Positions 28,016 through 37,491 of a DNA stretch of 64,000 nt are shown one piece after another. The notes under the pieces were generated by a model. The model was not told where the DNA came from. It saw only the letters and a program-made list of their open reading frames with translations, and searched no databases. The position numbers and the translations under genes are program-made. The stretch comes from Streptosporangium sp. NBC_01495 (lineage in GTDB: Bacteria; Actinomycetota; Actinomycetes; Streptosporangiales; Streptosporangiaceae), in NCBI RefSeq assembly GCF_036250735.1, contig NZ_CP109430.1:6262001-6326000 (forward strand), in the 5' to 3' direction. Each line of letters starts with the position of its first letter. Position 1 is the first letter of the stretch.

Positions 28016-31000
28016 TCACGGGTTGACGTTGATCGTGAAGGTCGACGTCGTGTTCCTGATGTTCTGGAAGTTGTTGCTCAACTGGAGGTTGTTGAACGTG
28101 GCCGAGCCGACCGCCGGGCCCTGACCGGGCTCGGGCATCTCGTTGGCCCAGATCGCCCAGCCGGACTTGGCGTCGAAGGCGTCCCCGCTCTTCTGGGCAC
28201 CGGTGATCGAGACGTTCGTGAAGATCGTGTCGGTCACCGGGTTCTGCGGCTGGCCTCCGGAGTAGTTGGTCTGGAACATGATGCCGCCGTAGGTCGGGTC
28301 CACGATGTCCACGTTGTTGACGCGGATGCCCTGGAAGACCTTGGAGGCGGAGAAGACCCAGATCGCCGGGAAGACCTGCGATCCCCAGAAATGACCGCCG
28401 GCGCGGACGATCGAGATGTTCTCGAACCTGGTGGGCGGGCTGGCGCCGAAGCCGTTCATCGGGTAACCGAAGTCCAGCGAGCTGATCGTGATGCCGGAGT
28501 AGACCAGCGTGTCGGCGATGTAGATGTTCCTGAAGACGTTGTCGTACCCGCCGTAGACCGCGACACCCGCGGCCCGCCAGGTCAGGATGGACGTCAGGTT
28601 CTCATAGACGTTGCCGCGCATGTCGGCGCCGCCGGCGTCGATGGCCGAGAACAGCGCGAAGCTGTCGTCACCGGTGGCACGGGCCTCGTTGTTGCTGACG
28701 AGGTTGTCCGTGCTGCCGTTGGTCATGTTGATGCCGTCGGCGAACATGTTGCGGATGCGGGAGTTCTTGATCGTCACACGGTCGGTGTTGGCGCCCCAGT
28801 AGAGGCAGACCATGTGCTCGTTCCAGATGTTGTCGATCACGATGTCGCTGACGTTCGAGAAGTCGAACACCTTGCCGGGACCGTCGATGCGCGAGGTGTA
28901 GTTGCCGAAGTAGGCGAAGTTCGCGAAGGACGAGCCCCTCGCGGTGCCCTCGGCGCGGAAGCCGACGTCGGTGTTGTCCTGCGTGTCGGGCGCGCGGAAC
29001 TGGGTGTACCAGGGGCCCGCGCCGACCACCTTGACGGCCTTGCCGTAGACCTGGAACTTGCTGGAGGTCTGGTAGGTGCCCGCCGGCAGGTAGACGCCGA
29101 CCAGGTTGCCGGTGGTGTCCATCCGCACCCGGTCCAGGGCGTTCTGCACGTCCTGGTGGGTGAAGCCGGTGGGGGTCGTGTACTTGGCGGGGTCGGGGTT
29201 CGCGATCGGCGAGACCTGCTCGGTGTTGATGAAGTCGATCGCGTACGTCGTGGTGTTTGCGGGGTCCTTCTGCAGCCTGATCTTGCTGCCGGCCGGGACG
29301 GTGGTCCCGAGCATGACGTTGGCCTCGTCGTAGATGTGACGCGGGCCGCCGGAGCCGGGCGAGTTGTTGGGACCGGCCTCGGGGCCGTACAGCCAGGCGT
29401 ACCTGGACGTCAGGTTGATGGGCTTGAGGAAGGTGCCGTCGACGTAGACGTTCAGCGTCGAGTTGATGCCGCCGCCGCCCGCGGAGTCGGGGATGGAGAA
29501 GCGGGTGACCAGGGTGTTCGTGCTGGCCTTGGTGGTGAACTCGACGTAGCTGCCCGTGCTGTTCAGCGTCACGGCCCTGCGGCCGGACGCCTCACCCGCC
29601 ACGTGGCCGATCTCGCGGTTGGGACCGACCACGGCCGCCCCGCCGCCGACGACGGCGTCCTCGGCCTCGTACATGTCGTACGGCATGTTGGCGCCGCGGC
29701 CGACGAAGAACGGCTGGGTGGAGGTGTTGTTGGCCCGCTTGACCGGCAGCTCGTTGGCGTCGTCGGCGAGGACCGTCCTGACGGTGAACTTGCCGTTGGC
29801 CGCCGTCCAGGTGCCCAGGTTCACCGGGCTGGTGGTGGCGCCCGGCGCGATCACGCCGGTGTGGGAGCCGATCAGGGTACGGACGACGGTGCCCGCCTCG
29901 TTGAGGACGTTCAGCGTGATGCCGTGGGCGCCGCTCGCGGAGGCCACGGTGCCCTGGTTCTTGATCGCCACGGAGAAGGTGACGACGGCGCCGTTGGACG
30001 GGTTGCTGGGGGTCCAGCTGGTCGTGGCGACCAGGTCGGAGGTGTCGACCGGCCTGATCACGAGCGGGGCGGAGGCCGCGAAGGTGTTGTTCGACTCGTT
30101 CTGCTCGATGACGCCGTTGTCCTCGTCGACCTTGGCGCTCAGCGTGTAGCTGCCCGCGTCACGGGGACCGGCGTTGGCGGTCACCGTGGCGGACGCTCCG
30201 GCGGCCAGCGCGCCGACCGAGGCGGTGCCGACCTTGGTGGTGCCCAGGTAGAAGTTGACGTTCGTCGCGCCGGAGGCCGCCGTGCCGGCGTTGCGCACCG
30301 TGGCCGAGAGCGTGACGGAGTCGGTCTCGATGGGGGACGCGGGGGACGCGGTCAGACCGGTGATCGTCAGGTCCGGGTTCGGTGCCGGGGTGCCGATGAT
30401 CTGGAACTCGGCGACCTGACCGGCGGGGGCGCCGGTGTTCGAGGTGAACCTGAGCTGGACGTCGGCGTAGGCGCCGCTGACCGGGATCGTCACCGTGTTG
30501 CCCGAGGCGGGGTTGAAGGTGTGGTTGGCCGCCGCCGCCAGGCTGGTGAAGGTGGTCGAGCTCTGCCCGCGCCCGAGGACCTGGATGTTCTGCGTGCGTG
30601 TTCCCCAGGCGCTGTCGGGGTTCAGCTTCACCACGACCGAGCTGAGGGTGGCGTTAGCCCCGAGGGCGACGGTCAGCGTGTTGGGGTAGCTGCCGCCGTT
30701 GCCCTCCCAGTAGGTCGCCGTGTTGTTGTCGTTGGCGTTGGCCGCCACGAAGGTGAAGACCGAGGAGGAGGCGGTGATCGCCTTGCCGATGGCCAGGTTC
30801 GACCCGGGCGGGGTGGTGCCGTTGCGGGTGACGGTGTTGCTGTTGCCCGACTGGTTGCCCGCGGCGTCCTTGGCCTTGACGTAGTAGGACACCGTCGCGG
30901 TGGCCGGCTGGGTGTCGGTGTAGGTCAGGACGTTGCCCGCCACGCTGCCGCGCAGGACGTTGTCGGCGTAGACGTCGTAACCGGTCACGCCGACGGTGTC

Positions 31001-31618
31001 GGTCGAGGCGTTCCAGGTCAGCCTGATCTGGCCCGAGCCCGGCTCGGTGTAGGCCAGGTTCGACGGCGTGCTCGGCGGCGTGGTGTCGCCGCCGCCGCTG
31101 ACGGGGCCGTACACCTCGAACTCGGAGATCTGCGCGGCCGGCCAGCCCGTGTTGGCGGTGATGTTCAGCCGCAGGTAGCGGGCGGTGGTCGCGGCGAAGT
31201 TGATCGTCACCGTGTTGCCGGTCGCCGGGTTGAAGGTGTAGCCGGCGGAGCCCACGATGGTGTTGGTGGGCGAAGTCGTGCCCGCGAGCACCGACAGGGT
31301 CTGTGTCCTGGTGTTCCAGGCCGCCGCGGGCGGCAGCTTCAGAACGACCTGGTCGACGCTGGTCGCGGCTCCGAGGTCCACCTGGACCCACTGCGGGAAG
31401 CTGTTGTTGTTGCTCTCCCAGTAGGTGGTGGCGTTGCCGTCGGTGGCGTTGCCCGCGGCGTAGGGGGCGCCGCCGCTGCTGGCCGAGACCGGCTTGCCCA
31501 CCGCCAGGTTGGGGCCGGCCATCGCCGAGGCCGGTGCGACGACCGCCCCGGCCAGGGCGAGCAGGCTGGTCGCGGCCATCGCCGCCATCAGCCGTAACGC
31601 CAGGTACTGCTTTCTCAT
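28016..31618 (-). CDS. Secreted multidomain GH87-type alpha-1,3-glucanase (mycodextranase)
   Basis: 1200 residues. Signal peptide 1-34 (cut near AMA/GP); discoidin (F5/8C) domain 35-173; fibronectin III 177-266; second discoidin 273-410; two CARDB-like domains about 414-515 and 525-640; a CBM35/6-like module about 647-798 (MYEAEDAVVGGG start); then a right-handed beta-helix 800-1200. In the helix FADGIN (Asp961) and GDDSFALF (Asp984, Asp985) match the three catalytic aspartates reported for GH87 alpha-1,3-glucanases of Paenibacillus, enzymes that attack alpha-1,3-glucan in fungal walls or mutan. GAGGA precedes ATG 31618 by 5 nt. Likely to help the host use or fight fungi. A GH87 assignment is from motifs and layout, not a database match. 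Confidence 0.82.
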   Translation of the reverse strand: MRKQYLALRLMAAMAATSLLALAGAVVAPASAMAGPNLAVGKPVSASSGGAPYAAGNATDGNATTYWESNNNSFPQWVQVDLGAATSVDQVVLKLPPAAAWNTRTQTLSVLAGTTSPTNTIVGSAGYTFNPATGNTVTINFAATTARYLRLNITANTGWPAAQISEFEVYGPVSGGGDTTPPSTPSNLAYTEPGSGQIRLTWNASTDTVGVTGYDVYADNVLRGSVAGNVLTYTDTQPATATVSYYVKAKDAAGNQSGNSNTVTRNGTTPPGSNLAIGKAITASSSVFTFVAANANDNNTATYWEGNGGSYPNTLTVALGANATLSSVVVKLNPDSAWGTRTQNIQVLGRGQSSTTFTSLAAAANHTFNPASGNTVTIPVSGAYADVQLRFTSNTGAPAGQVAEFQIIGTPAPNPDLTITGLTASPASPIETDSVTLSATVRNAGTAASGATNVNFYLGTTKVGTASVGALAAGASATVTANAGPRDAGSYTLSAKVDEDNGVIEQNESNNTFAASAPLVIRPVDTSDLVATTSWTPSNPSNGAVVTFSVAIKNQGTVASASGAHGITLNVLNEAGTVVRTLIGSHTGVIAPGATTSPVNLGTWTAANGKFTVRTVLADDANELPVKRANNTSTQPFFVGRGANMPYDMYEAEDAVVGGGAAVVGPNREIGHVAGEASGRRAVTLNSTGSYVEFTTKASTNTLVTRFSIPDSAGGGGINSTLNVYVDGTFLKPINLTSRYAWLYGPEAGPNNSPGSGGPRHIYDEANVMLGTTVPAGSKIRLQKDPANTTTYAIDFINTEQVSPIANPDPAKYTTPTGFTHQDVQNALDRVRMDTTGNLVGVYLPAGTYQTSSKFQVYGKAVKVVGAGPWYTQFRAPDTQDNTDVGFRAEGTARGSSFANFAYFGNYTSRIDGPGKVFDFSNVSDIVIDNIWNEHMVCLYWGANTDRVTIKNSRIRNMFADGINMTNGSTDNLVSNNEARATGDDSFALFSAIDAGGADMRGNVYENLTSILTWRAAGVAVYGGYDNVFRNIYIADTLVYSGITISSLDFGYPMNGFGASPPTRFENISIVRAGGHFWGSQVFPAIWVFSASKVFQGIRVNNVDIVDPTYGGIMFQTNYSGGQPQNPVTDTIFTNVSITGAQKSGDAFDAKSGWAIWANEMPEPGQGPAVGSATFNNLQLSNNFQNIRNTTSTFTINVNP

Positions 31619-32711
31619 TGCGTTCCTCTATCTCTCGTCTGGAACGACAGGGTCGGGAGGGAGGCCGTGGCCTCCGCCTCGCGACGCGCTCGGCGCCCGG
31701 GGCGCCTCGCTCACGGGGGTGCGGATTCCGAAGTCCTCTTTCCGGAGTGCTTCGAGTCCTCTTCGAGTGCCTGGAATCCGGCGGGCGGGCCGGCCGTGTG
31801 GTCTGTGTGGGCCGATCCGCGAGCCTTGCCTCGTTCGTCGCTGGGGGGTGCTGGTCGCCGTGTGCGCCGGCGGTGTCTCTTGTGGAGGCGGCCGGCGGGA
31901 CGAGCGATGTGCGAACGTCGGGTCTTCGGGGGGTCCGGGGCGGGAGGGCGTCCGGGACCGCGGGCCCCTGACCGGCCGCGACGGCGGCGCGGGACGCTCT
32001 GACGGGCGTGGGCCTCGGTGGCTGCACCGGCCGGTTACCGGCTGGCTGCCGGTCAGCGTCGGCGTGGGGGACGAGCGGGGGGCGATGAGTGTCGCAACCG
32101 GGGCCGCCAGGGCGGCGACCGACCGCGCAATGCCGAGAACGACATCACCTGGGGCCTCTCCGGAGGGGTGGGGCGGGTGTGCAGGCGCAGCACATCACTG
32201 CCAGAAGTTGCGGAGAACAGAGAGAATTTAACAGGACTTTGCAATATTTTTGCATCGCGATGGCCAAATGTTACATACGTGCTACGGCCGAGTCAACGGG
32301 TCGAGAAAGGTGGCTTGCTTTGACCCGCGGCCACAAGTGCGATCCGGCCGATTCGCCTGCTGCGGCGGCCTTCGGGCCGCCGCCCGGACCGGTGCGTGAG
32401 GACGTTCCCGACCCCTCCAGGGAGCCTCGCGCGGGGCGGGACGGGGAGGGGGTCCGGTGCCGGACGGGGCGCGGCGAAACGTCCCGGAAACACGCCTGGA
32501 CCACACGGCTTGCATGGCGGGAGCGGGGAAACGGGCTCCGCGGGCCCGCGCCGGCACAGCCCGCGATGCGACCGCCGGGGCCTCCGGAGGACATCCCCGG
32601 GGACGCGCACCTCAGGGCCGCACACCCGGACATCAATAAAAAATGCGGCTTTGGACTATTTAGCCTGAAATATGTGGCTTAAGGGATAGCGGCTTGGAAC
32701 GCAGTGGCGCG
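31619..32711. other. 1.1-kb intergenic region between glucanase and LAL regulator
   Basis: No convincing gene: the open frames lack family resemblance. AT-richer islands occur at 32215-32285 (candidate promoter/operator zone for the glucanase, with TTGCAATATTTTTGCAT) and 32626-32690. In the latter, read on the minus strand after the LAL stop, a short GGCT/AGCC stem is followed by T6, a weak terminator candidate. Confidence 0.5.
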
Positions 32712-35663
32712 TCACCGCTCGAACAGGCGCAGCCGGTGTGCCGTGGCCGCCGCTTCACCGCGCGAGGCGGCGCCCAGCTTGGCGAGGATGTTGGAGACGT
32801 GCACGCTGACGGTCTTCGCCGAGATGAACAGCTCACCGGCTATCTCGCGGTTGCTGCGGCCGGCCGCCACCAGGCCCAGCACCTCGTGCTCGCGCGCGGT
32901 GAGCCCGAACCCCGCCTCCCCAGGGGCCGGTTCCGCGGAAACCGGCTCGCCCGGGAGCGCGATCCGGGCCCGCCTGGCGAGGGAGCCGATCTCGGCGGCC
33001 AGCGGCGAGGCCCCGAGGCGGGCGGCGAGCTCCGCCGCCCGGGGCAGTCCCAGGGCGGCCTCGTCGCGCTCCCCCGCCGCGACGGCGGCCCGTGCCGCGC
33101 CGAGTAGGGCGCGGGCCTCGGCGTAGGGCTGGCGGAGCGCGGCCCAGGCGGCGACGGCCGCCCTCCACGCCTCCCGGTCGGGCGCTCCTTCCGCCTGGGC
33201 GGCCTCGGCCTCGAAGGTGAGGCTGTGCGCCCGCTGGAGCTCCCCCTCCACGCCAAGCTTCTCCGCCACGGCGCGCAGCCGGGACAGCACCGGCGAGGAG
33301 GACGGCGAGGGCGAGGGCGACGGCGGGGACGAGAGTGACGAGGACAGCGGGGACAGCGGGGACGGCGAGGACACCGCCACCGGCAGGCAGGCGCGGAGGA
33401 GTGGCCACACGTAGCGGGGAGTGGTCTCCAGGTCGTGCTCGTCCAGGGTCCGCCCGACGAGCGCGGACGCCTCGTCGTCCCGGCCGCGCGCCACCAGCAG
33501 CTCGATCTCCCTGCGCAGCTGGGGCAGGACCGTCTGGTCCCTGTGGGTACCCGGGGCGAGCGCGGCCCGGGAGGCCTGGAAGAGCGACCCGGCCCGGTCG
33601 AGGTCGCCGCGTGCCAGCGCGATGTCGGTGACCAGCCCCTGCAGGCTCGCGCGGTAGGGCGGCGGCGGGGTGACCTCCAGGGCGTGCTCGACCACCTCGG
33701 ACGCCTCGTCCCAGCGGCCCAGCGAGACCAGGGGCTCGGCGAGGTTGATCGCCAGGAAGGCCCCGGACGTGCGGGCCAGGCCGTAGACCTCGGCGTCGGC
33801 GACGCCTCGGCGGGCGACCTCCGCGGCCTGCTCGTGCCGTCCGGCCCCCTCCAGGGCGTCGGACTCGAAGATGACCGCCCGCATCAGCGCGTGGTAGGTG
33901 CCGGCCCGGCCCGCGATCTCCCGCGCCCGCGCGAACGCGGCGAGCCGGTCCTCCGTCTGGGAGTAACGGCAGCTCGCCCAGGTGAGCGTGACGAGCGCGT
34001 GGGCCTCGGCGTCGGCGTCGCCCACCTCCTGGGCGATGCGCATCGCCTCCTCGGCCGTCGCCTCCTTCTCCGCCCGGTCGCGGGGGTGGCCGAGCACGCG
34101 CGCCAGGTTCTCCAGGACCTGGGCGCGCAGGGAGGTCGGCGGCTCGGCGGGAACGAGCGCGGCGGCGGCGCGGAGATCCTCCACGAACCCGGCCCTGCCG
34201 AGGTCGTACCTGACGAGCCCGCGCTGCCGCAGCAGCCGGGCCGCGCGGATCGGGTCGGTCGCGGTGTCGATCTCCCGCAGGGCCGCCCTGGCGAGGGAGA
34301 TGCCCCGCTCGAACTCCCCCGCCAGGTGTGCCACGGTGACGGCCTGCCGGAGCACGTCGACGTGGTCGGCCGCGATCCGCTCCGCGGCGTCGGGCACCGC
34401 CTCCCACAGCTCGAGCACCCTGGTCAGCATCCGCAGCTGCTCGTCGTAGGCCGCCGTCTTCCTGGCGGCGGCGGCCGCGTGCCACGCGCTGATCAGCGCC
34501 CAGAGGGAGTTGTGCGCGGCGTGCCAGTGGTGGGCGAGCTCGATGGCGCCCCGAGGGGCGGGCAGGATGCCGGGATTGACCTCCAGGGCCTCGGCGAAAC
34601 GGGTGTGCAGGCGGGTGCGCTCGCCGGGCAGCAGGTCGTCGTGGACGGCCTCGCGGATGAGGGCGTGCCTGAAGGCGTACGTCTCGCCGTCGACCACGAG
34701 CACGTTGCCCGCCACCGCCGGGCGCAGCAGCCGGGAGAGCTCGCCCTCGTCGGCCCCGGCGACGGCCGAGAGCATCGCGTGCTCGATCCTCGCCCCGCCG
34801 GCGGCGGCCAGCCGCATCAGCTCCTGGGTCTCCTCCGGCAGGCGCTCGACGCTGGCCAGCAGCAGGTCGCGCAGCGAGTCGGGCAGCGTCTCGCCCTCGC
34901 CGCCGCTGAGCAGCGCCTCGACGAACAGCGGGTTTCCCTCGCTGCGCGCGTAGACCAGGTCGAGGTCGGCGACCGGCCCGCCGTCGAGGATGCTCGCGGC
35001 CTGCTGGTCCACCTCCCGGCGGCTCAGCCTGCGCAGGTCGAGCCGGGCGACCCAGTCGACCCGGCTCAGCTCGGCCAGCAGCGGGCGCAGGGGGTGCGTG
35101 CGGTGGAGCTCGTCGGCCCGGTAGGTGACCAGGGTCAGCAGGCGGGCGTCGGTGCGCTGGTAGCGGACGAGGAACGACAGCAGGTCGCGGGTGGAGCGGT
35201 CGGCCCAGTGGGCGTCCTCGATGACCAGGACCGTCGGCCGGGTCTCGGCGAGCCGCTCCAGCAGGCCCAGGACCTGCTCGAAGAGCCGGGCGCGCGCCTC
35301 GGCGCCCTCCCGCTCCGGCTCGCCGAACTCCGGTAGCAGCCGGGCCAGCCCCCGCGTGGACCCGCCGGGCAGCAGCGCGGCGACCCCGTCGTGCCCGAGG
35401 TCGCGGGCGAGCCCGCGCAGCACCGCGGTGAAGGGGGCGAAGGGAAGGCCTTCGGTGCCCAGCTCCAGGCACCCGCCGATGAGCACCGTGGCGTCGGCCC
35501 GGGTGGCGAACTCACGGATGAGCCTGGTCTTGCCGACACCGGCCTCGCCCCCGACGAACACGGTCGAGGCCGCCCCCGAGCGCGCCCTGGCGAGGGCGCC
35601 CTCCAGGATGGCGAGCTCGTCCGCGCGGCCGACGAACAGGGGGCTTACCGTGTGGGCTCTCAC
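32712..35663 (-). CDS. LAL-type LuxR family transcriptional activator
   Basis: 983 residues, the size of large ATP-binding LuxR regulators. Walker A GGEAGVGKT (38-46), Walker B LVIEDAHW, a long TPR-like helical middle, and a C-terminal LuxR helix-turn-helix (LTAREHEVLGLVAAGRSNREI, last ~65 residues). A Ser/Pro low-complexity insertion (coded around 33290-33375) precedes the HTH region. LALs often activate antibiotic or sugar-use clusters. The StrR-like gene lies 66 bp upstream on the same strand, so the two may be co-transcribed. The target genes are not in this window, unless the glucanase is one. Confidence 0.92.
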   Translation of the reverse strand: MRAHTVSPLFVGRADELAILEGALARARSGAASTVFVGGEAGVGKTRLIREFATRADATVLIGGCLELGTEGLPFAPFTAVLRGLARDLGHDGVAALLPGGSTRGLARLLPEFGEPEREGAEARARLFEQVLGLLERLAETRPTVLVIEDAHWADRSTRDLLSFLVRYQRTDARLLTLVTYRADELHRTHPLRPLLAELSRVDWVARLDLRRLSRREVDQQAASILDGGPVADLDLVYARSEGNPLFVEALLSGGEGETLPDSLRDLLLASVERLPEETQELMRLAAAGGARIEHAMLSAVAGADEGELSRLLRPAVAGNVLVVDGETYAFRHALIREAVHDDLLPGERTRLHTRFAEALEVNPGILPAPRGAIELAHHWHAAHNSLWALISAWHAAAAARKTAAYDEQLRMLTRVLELWEAVPDAAERIAADHVDVLRQAVTVAHLAGEFERGISLARAALREIDTATDPIRAARLLRQRGLVRYDLGRAGFVEDLRAAAALVPAEPPTSLRAQVLENLARVLGHPRDRAEKEATAEEAMRIAQEVGDADAEAHALVTLTWASCRYSQTEDRLAAFARAREIAGRAGTYHALMRAVIFESDALEGAGRHEQAAEVARRGVADAEVYGLARTSGAFLAINLAEPLVSLGRWDEASEVVEHALEVTPPPPYRASLQGLVTDIALARGDLDRAGSLFQASRAALAPGTHRDQTVLPQLRREIELLVARGRDDEASALVGRTLDEHDLETTPRYVWPLLRACLPVAVSSPSPLSPLSSSLSSPPSPSPSPSSSPVLSRLRAVAEKLGVEGELQRAHSLTFEAEAAQAEGAPDREAWRAAVAAWAALRQPYAEARALLGAARAAVAAGERDEAALGLPRAAELAARLGASPLAAEIGSLARRARIALPGEPVSAEPAPGEAGFGLTAREHEVLGLVAAGRSNREIAGELFISAKTVSVHVSNILAKLGAASRGEAAATAHRLRLFER

Positions 35664-35729
35664 GTCCCCAGGATGCCACCGGTCACCGACAGAACCCCCG
35701 TGGCGGAGACAAGGACCCTCATCCGGGCG

Positions 35730-36785
35730 TCATTTCACCCTGACTTCAAGGTCCTCGGCGAACTTCGCCCAGGCCGCGGCGAACTCCTTGGCCACCTGGC
35801 AGACGAGGTCGACACAGTGCTCGGGAACCGCGTCGATAAGCTGCTCCCGGCTCGGCGTGAGGCAGGCGCTCGCGCCGAGCATCCGGAGGAGGAGTCGGCC
35901 ACGCTCCCTGGACCGGATAGATGGATCTTTGATCAGGATGCTCAGCGCCGTTGTCTGGCTGCGGCCGTACTTCGACCCCGGGCGAGGCCCGGTCGCGATA
36001 CCCGGAAGCGGGACACTCGAAGCATCCGTCTGGTTCTGAGTGGTTGGCACGGGTGGCGCGGCGGCGGACCGCAGCGAGTTCGGCAAGGGGTCCTCTCCTC
36101 GCCTCAGACGCTCACGGACGTCCCGTACCGTGCTCGGCGAGATCCCGGACTGCTGTGCGATCTGACGGAGCGAGGCCTGCGGCTCTTCCGCGATCAGTTC
36201 GGCCGCGCGTATCCGCCCGGCGGAACTGTCCAGCGGACGGACCCGGCCGTCGCGCCCCAGCCGTGCCTCGATCCGGGCGCCTTGGGGAAATGCCGTACGG
36301 CGGATGTCGCTCACCGTCCGGGCGGACAATCCGGCGACTCCCGCGATCGCCCTGTCGGACCAGGAGGGGTGCGACCGCACGATCCGGTCGGCGGCCGCGG
36401 CGCGGTCGGCGGCCGACAGCGGCAGGCCGTGAGCGACGTTCTCCTTGACCGCGACCACGAAGGCATCACGCTCGTCGCCGTCGAAGAACCGCACGCGCAT
36501 GCTCTCGTCACCGCGCAACACCGCTGCCCGCAGCCGGTGCATCCCGTCCACGACCCGCATGGTGGTCCGGTGCACGATCACCGGTGGCAGTACGGCCTCC
36601 AGCCTGGAGAGCAGACGTACGTGCTCCAGGTTCTCCCCCGCGCTCCGCGGCGTGTCCGCCGAGCGCAGCGAGCGGACGGGCACCGTCTCGATTCCCGAGA
36701 GCCTGGAGTGGTAGTCCTCCCCCAGCGCTTCTTCCCGGGTCCGGTTCACACGCGACGAGGCCGTTTCCACGGTCTGGTTAACCAA
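35730..36785 (-). CDS. StrR-like ParB-domain transcriptional regulator
   Basis: About 351 residues. The ParB/Srx-type domain with VHRTTMRVVDGMHRLRAA and the RVRFFDGDERDAFVVAVKEN stretch, then an HTH (SDRAIAGVAGLSARTVSDIRR) and a second HTH-like segment (SLRQIAQQSGISPSTVRDVRER), match StrR/NovG-type activators of antibiotic biosynthesis clusters. I take TTG 36785 as start, preceded by GGGAAAATACA, a weak ribosome site; GTG 36770 is an alternative. The frame is open to 37058 but that part overlaps a different remnant on the other strand. No biosynthetic genes are near, so it is an orphan regulator here. Confidence 0.78.
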   Translation of the reverse strand: MVNQTVETASSRVNRTREEALGEDYHSRLSGIETVPVRSLRSADTPRSAGENLEHVRLLSRLEAVLPPVIVHRTTMRVVDGMHRLRAAVLRGDESMRVRFFDGDERDAFVVAVKENVAHGLPLSAADRAAAADRIVRSHPSWSDRAIAGVAGLSARTVSDIRRTAFPQGARIEARLGRDGRVRPLDSSAGRIRAAELIAEEPQASLRQIAQQSGISPSTVRDVRERLRRGEDPLPNSLRSAAAPPVPTTQNQTDASSVPLPGIATGPRPGSKYGRSQTTALSILIKDPSIRSRERGRLLLRMLGASACLTPSREQLIDAVPEHCVDLVCQVAKEFAAAWAKFAEDLEVRVK

Positions 36786-36999
36786 TGTATTTTCCCATCC
36801 GACGAAGCCTTTTCGCTTCCCATTGCCGCACCGGGCCGACCGACGTTCCCTCCTGGACCTCACCGGCCCGCCCTCTCCGTCCCGTAGGGGATGTACGCGC
36901 AGGCCGGCGATTCGCTTCGGATCCGGGACGGTACGCGGCGGGGCCGCCAGGATCAGGGCTCGATGGGCTCGATGGGCTCGGTGCCGGTCGTGGAACCGC

Positions 37000-37332
37000 G
37001 CGTACTCGCGCGGGGCGAACATCCGGATCGACGACGACCGGGCGCCCGAGGAGATCACGGGGATCCTTGACCGGCGGCGAGCGGATATCGGCGTTTACGC
37101 CGACCCCGTAAGGGGCCGCCCTGGCCGGACAGTGGTCCCACATCCGGCACGCGAGGTGCTCACCGTCCACGTCACCGGCCACGACGAGGAGTCCCGCCCT
37201 GCGCTCGCCTCAGCGGGCACCGTCGTCGTTCCTTCGGCTGCCGGGCTCCGCCAGGCCGCCCGGCGCGTGGGTATCCAACCGAGCGGTCGTGCCGGACGTG
37301 CCGCTACGAATCTCCTGCGTCCTGTCGGATAC
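37000..37332 (+). pseudogene. Remnant of a LysR substrate-binding domain
   Basis: In one frame the translation reads ANIRIDDDRAPEEITGIL ... RRADIGVYADPV ... REVLTVHVTGH, which follows the LysR effector-domain pattern (D-I-R-I-x-D-x-x-x-x-E-x-x, then G-x-A-D-I-G). Upstream and downstream sequence in this frame is not LysR-like and there is no HTH, so I read it as a decayed fragment. The resemblance is by eye and short. Confidence 0.35.
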
Positions 37333-37491
37333 GTTCAACTGCATTCCGCGACCATCGCGCCGGCAGCGGTTGCGAGGACATGACGAATGCGCATGGATCT
37401 CCTTCCGCGAGGTGGGCCACCGCGTGGCTCCTGCGGAAAGTCTGCGTTCCAGCGCTTGTTTTGTCGTTGACTCTCCTTGCACGCCTGTTGA

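Noticed and set aside
26468..31597. A 1709-residue open frame on the plus strand opposite recQ and the glucanase
   Set aside because: High GC makes long antisense frames. Its composition is Val/Gly/Arg/Asp-rich without domains, and the minus-strand genes have clear families.
31619..32711. Open frames at 32089-32682 and similar as genes
   Set aside because: Compositional frames on both strands with no ribosome site or recognisable domain; treated as intergenic.
36785..37058. Extending the StrR-like gene to the upstream ATG at 37058
   Set aside because: The extra 91 residues are His/Arg-rich and overlap the antisense LysR remnant; no match to the family N-terminus.
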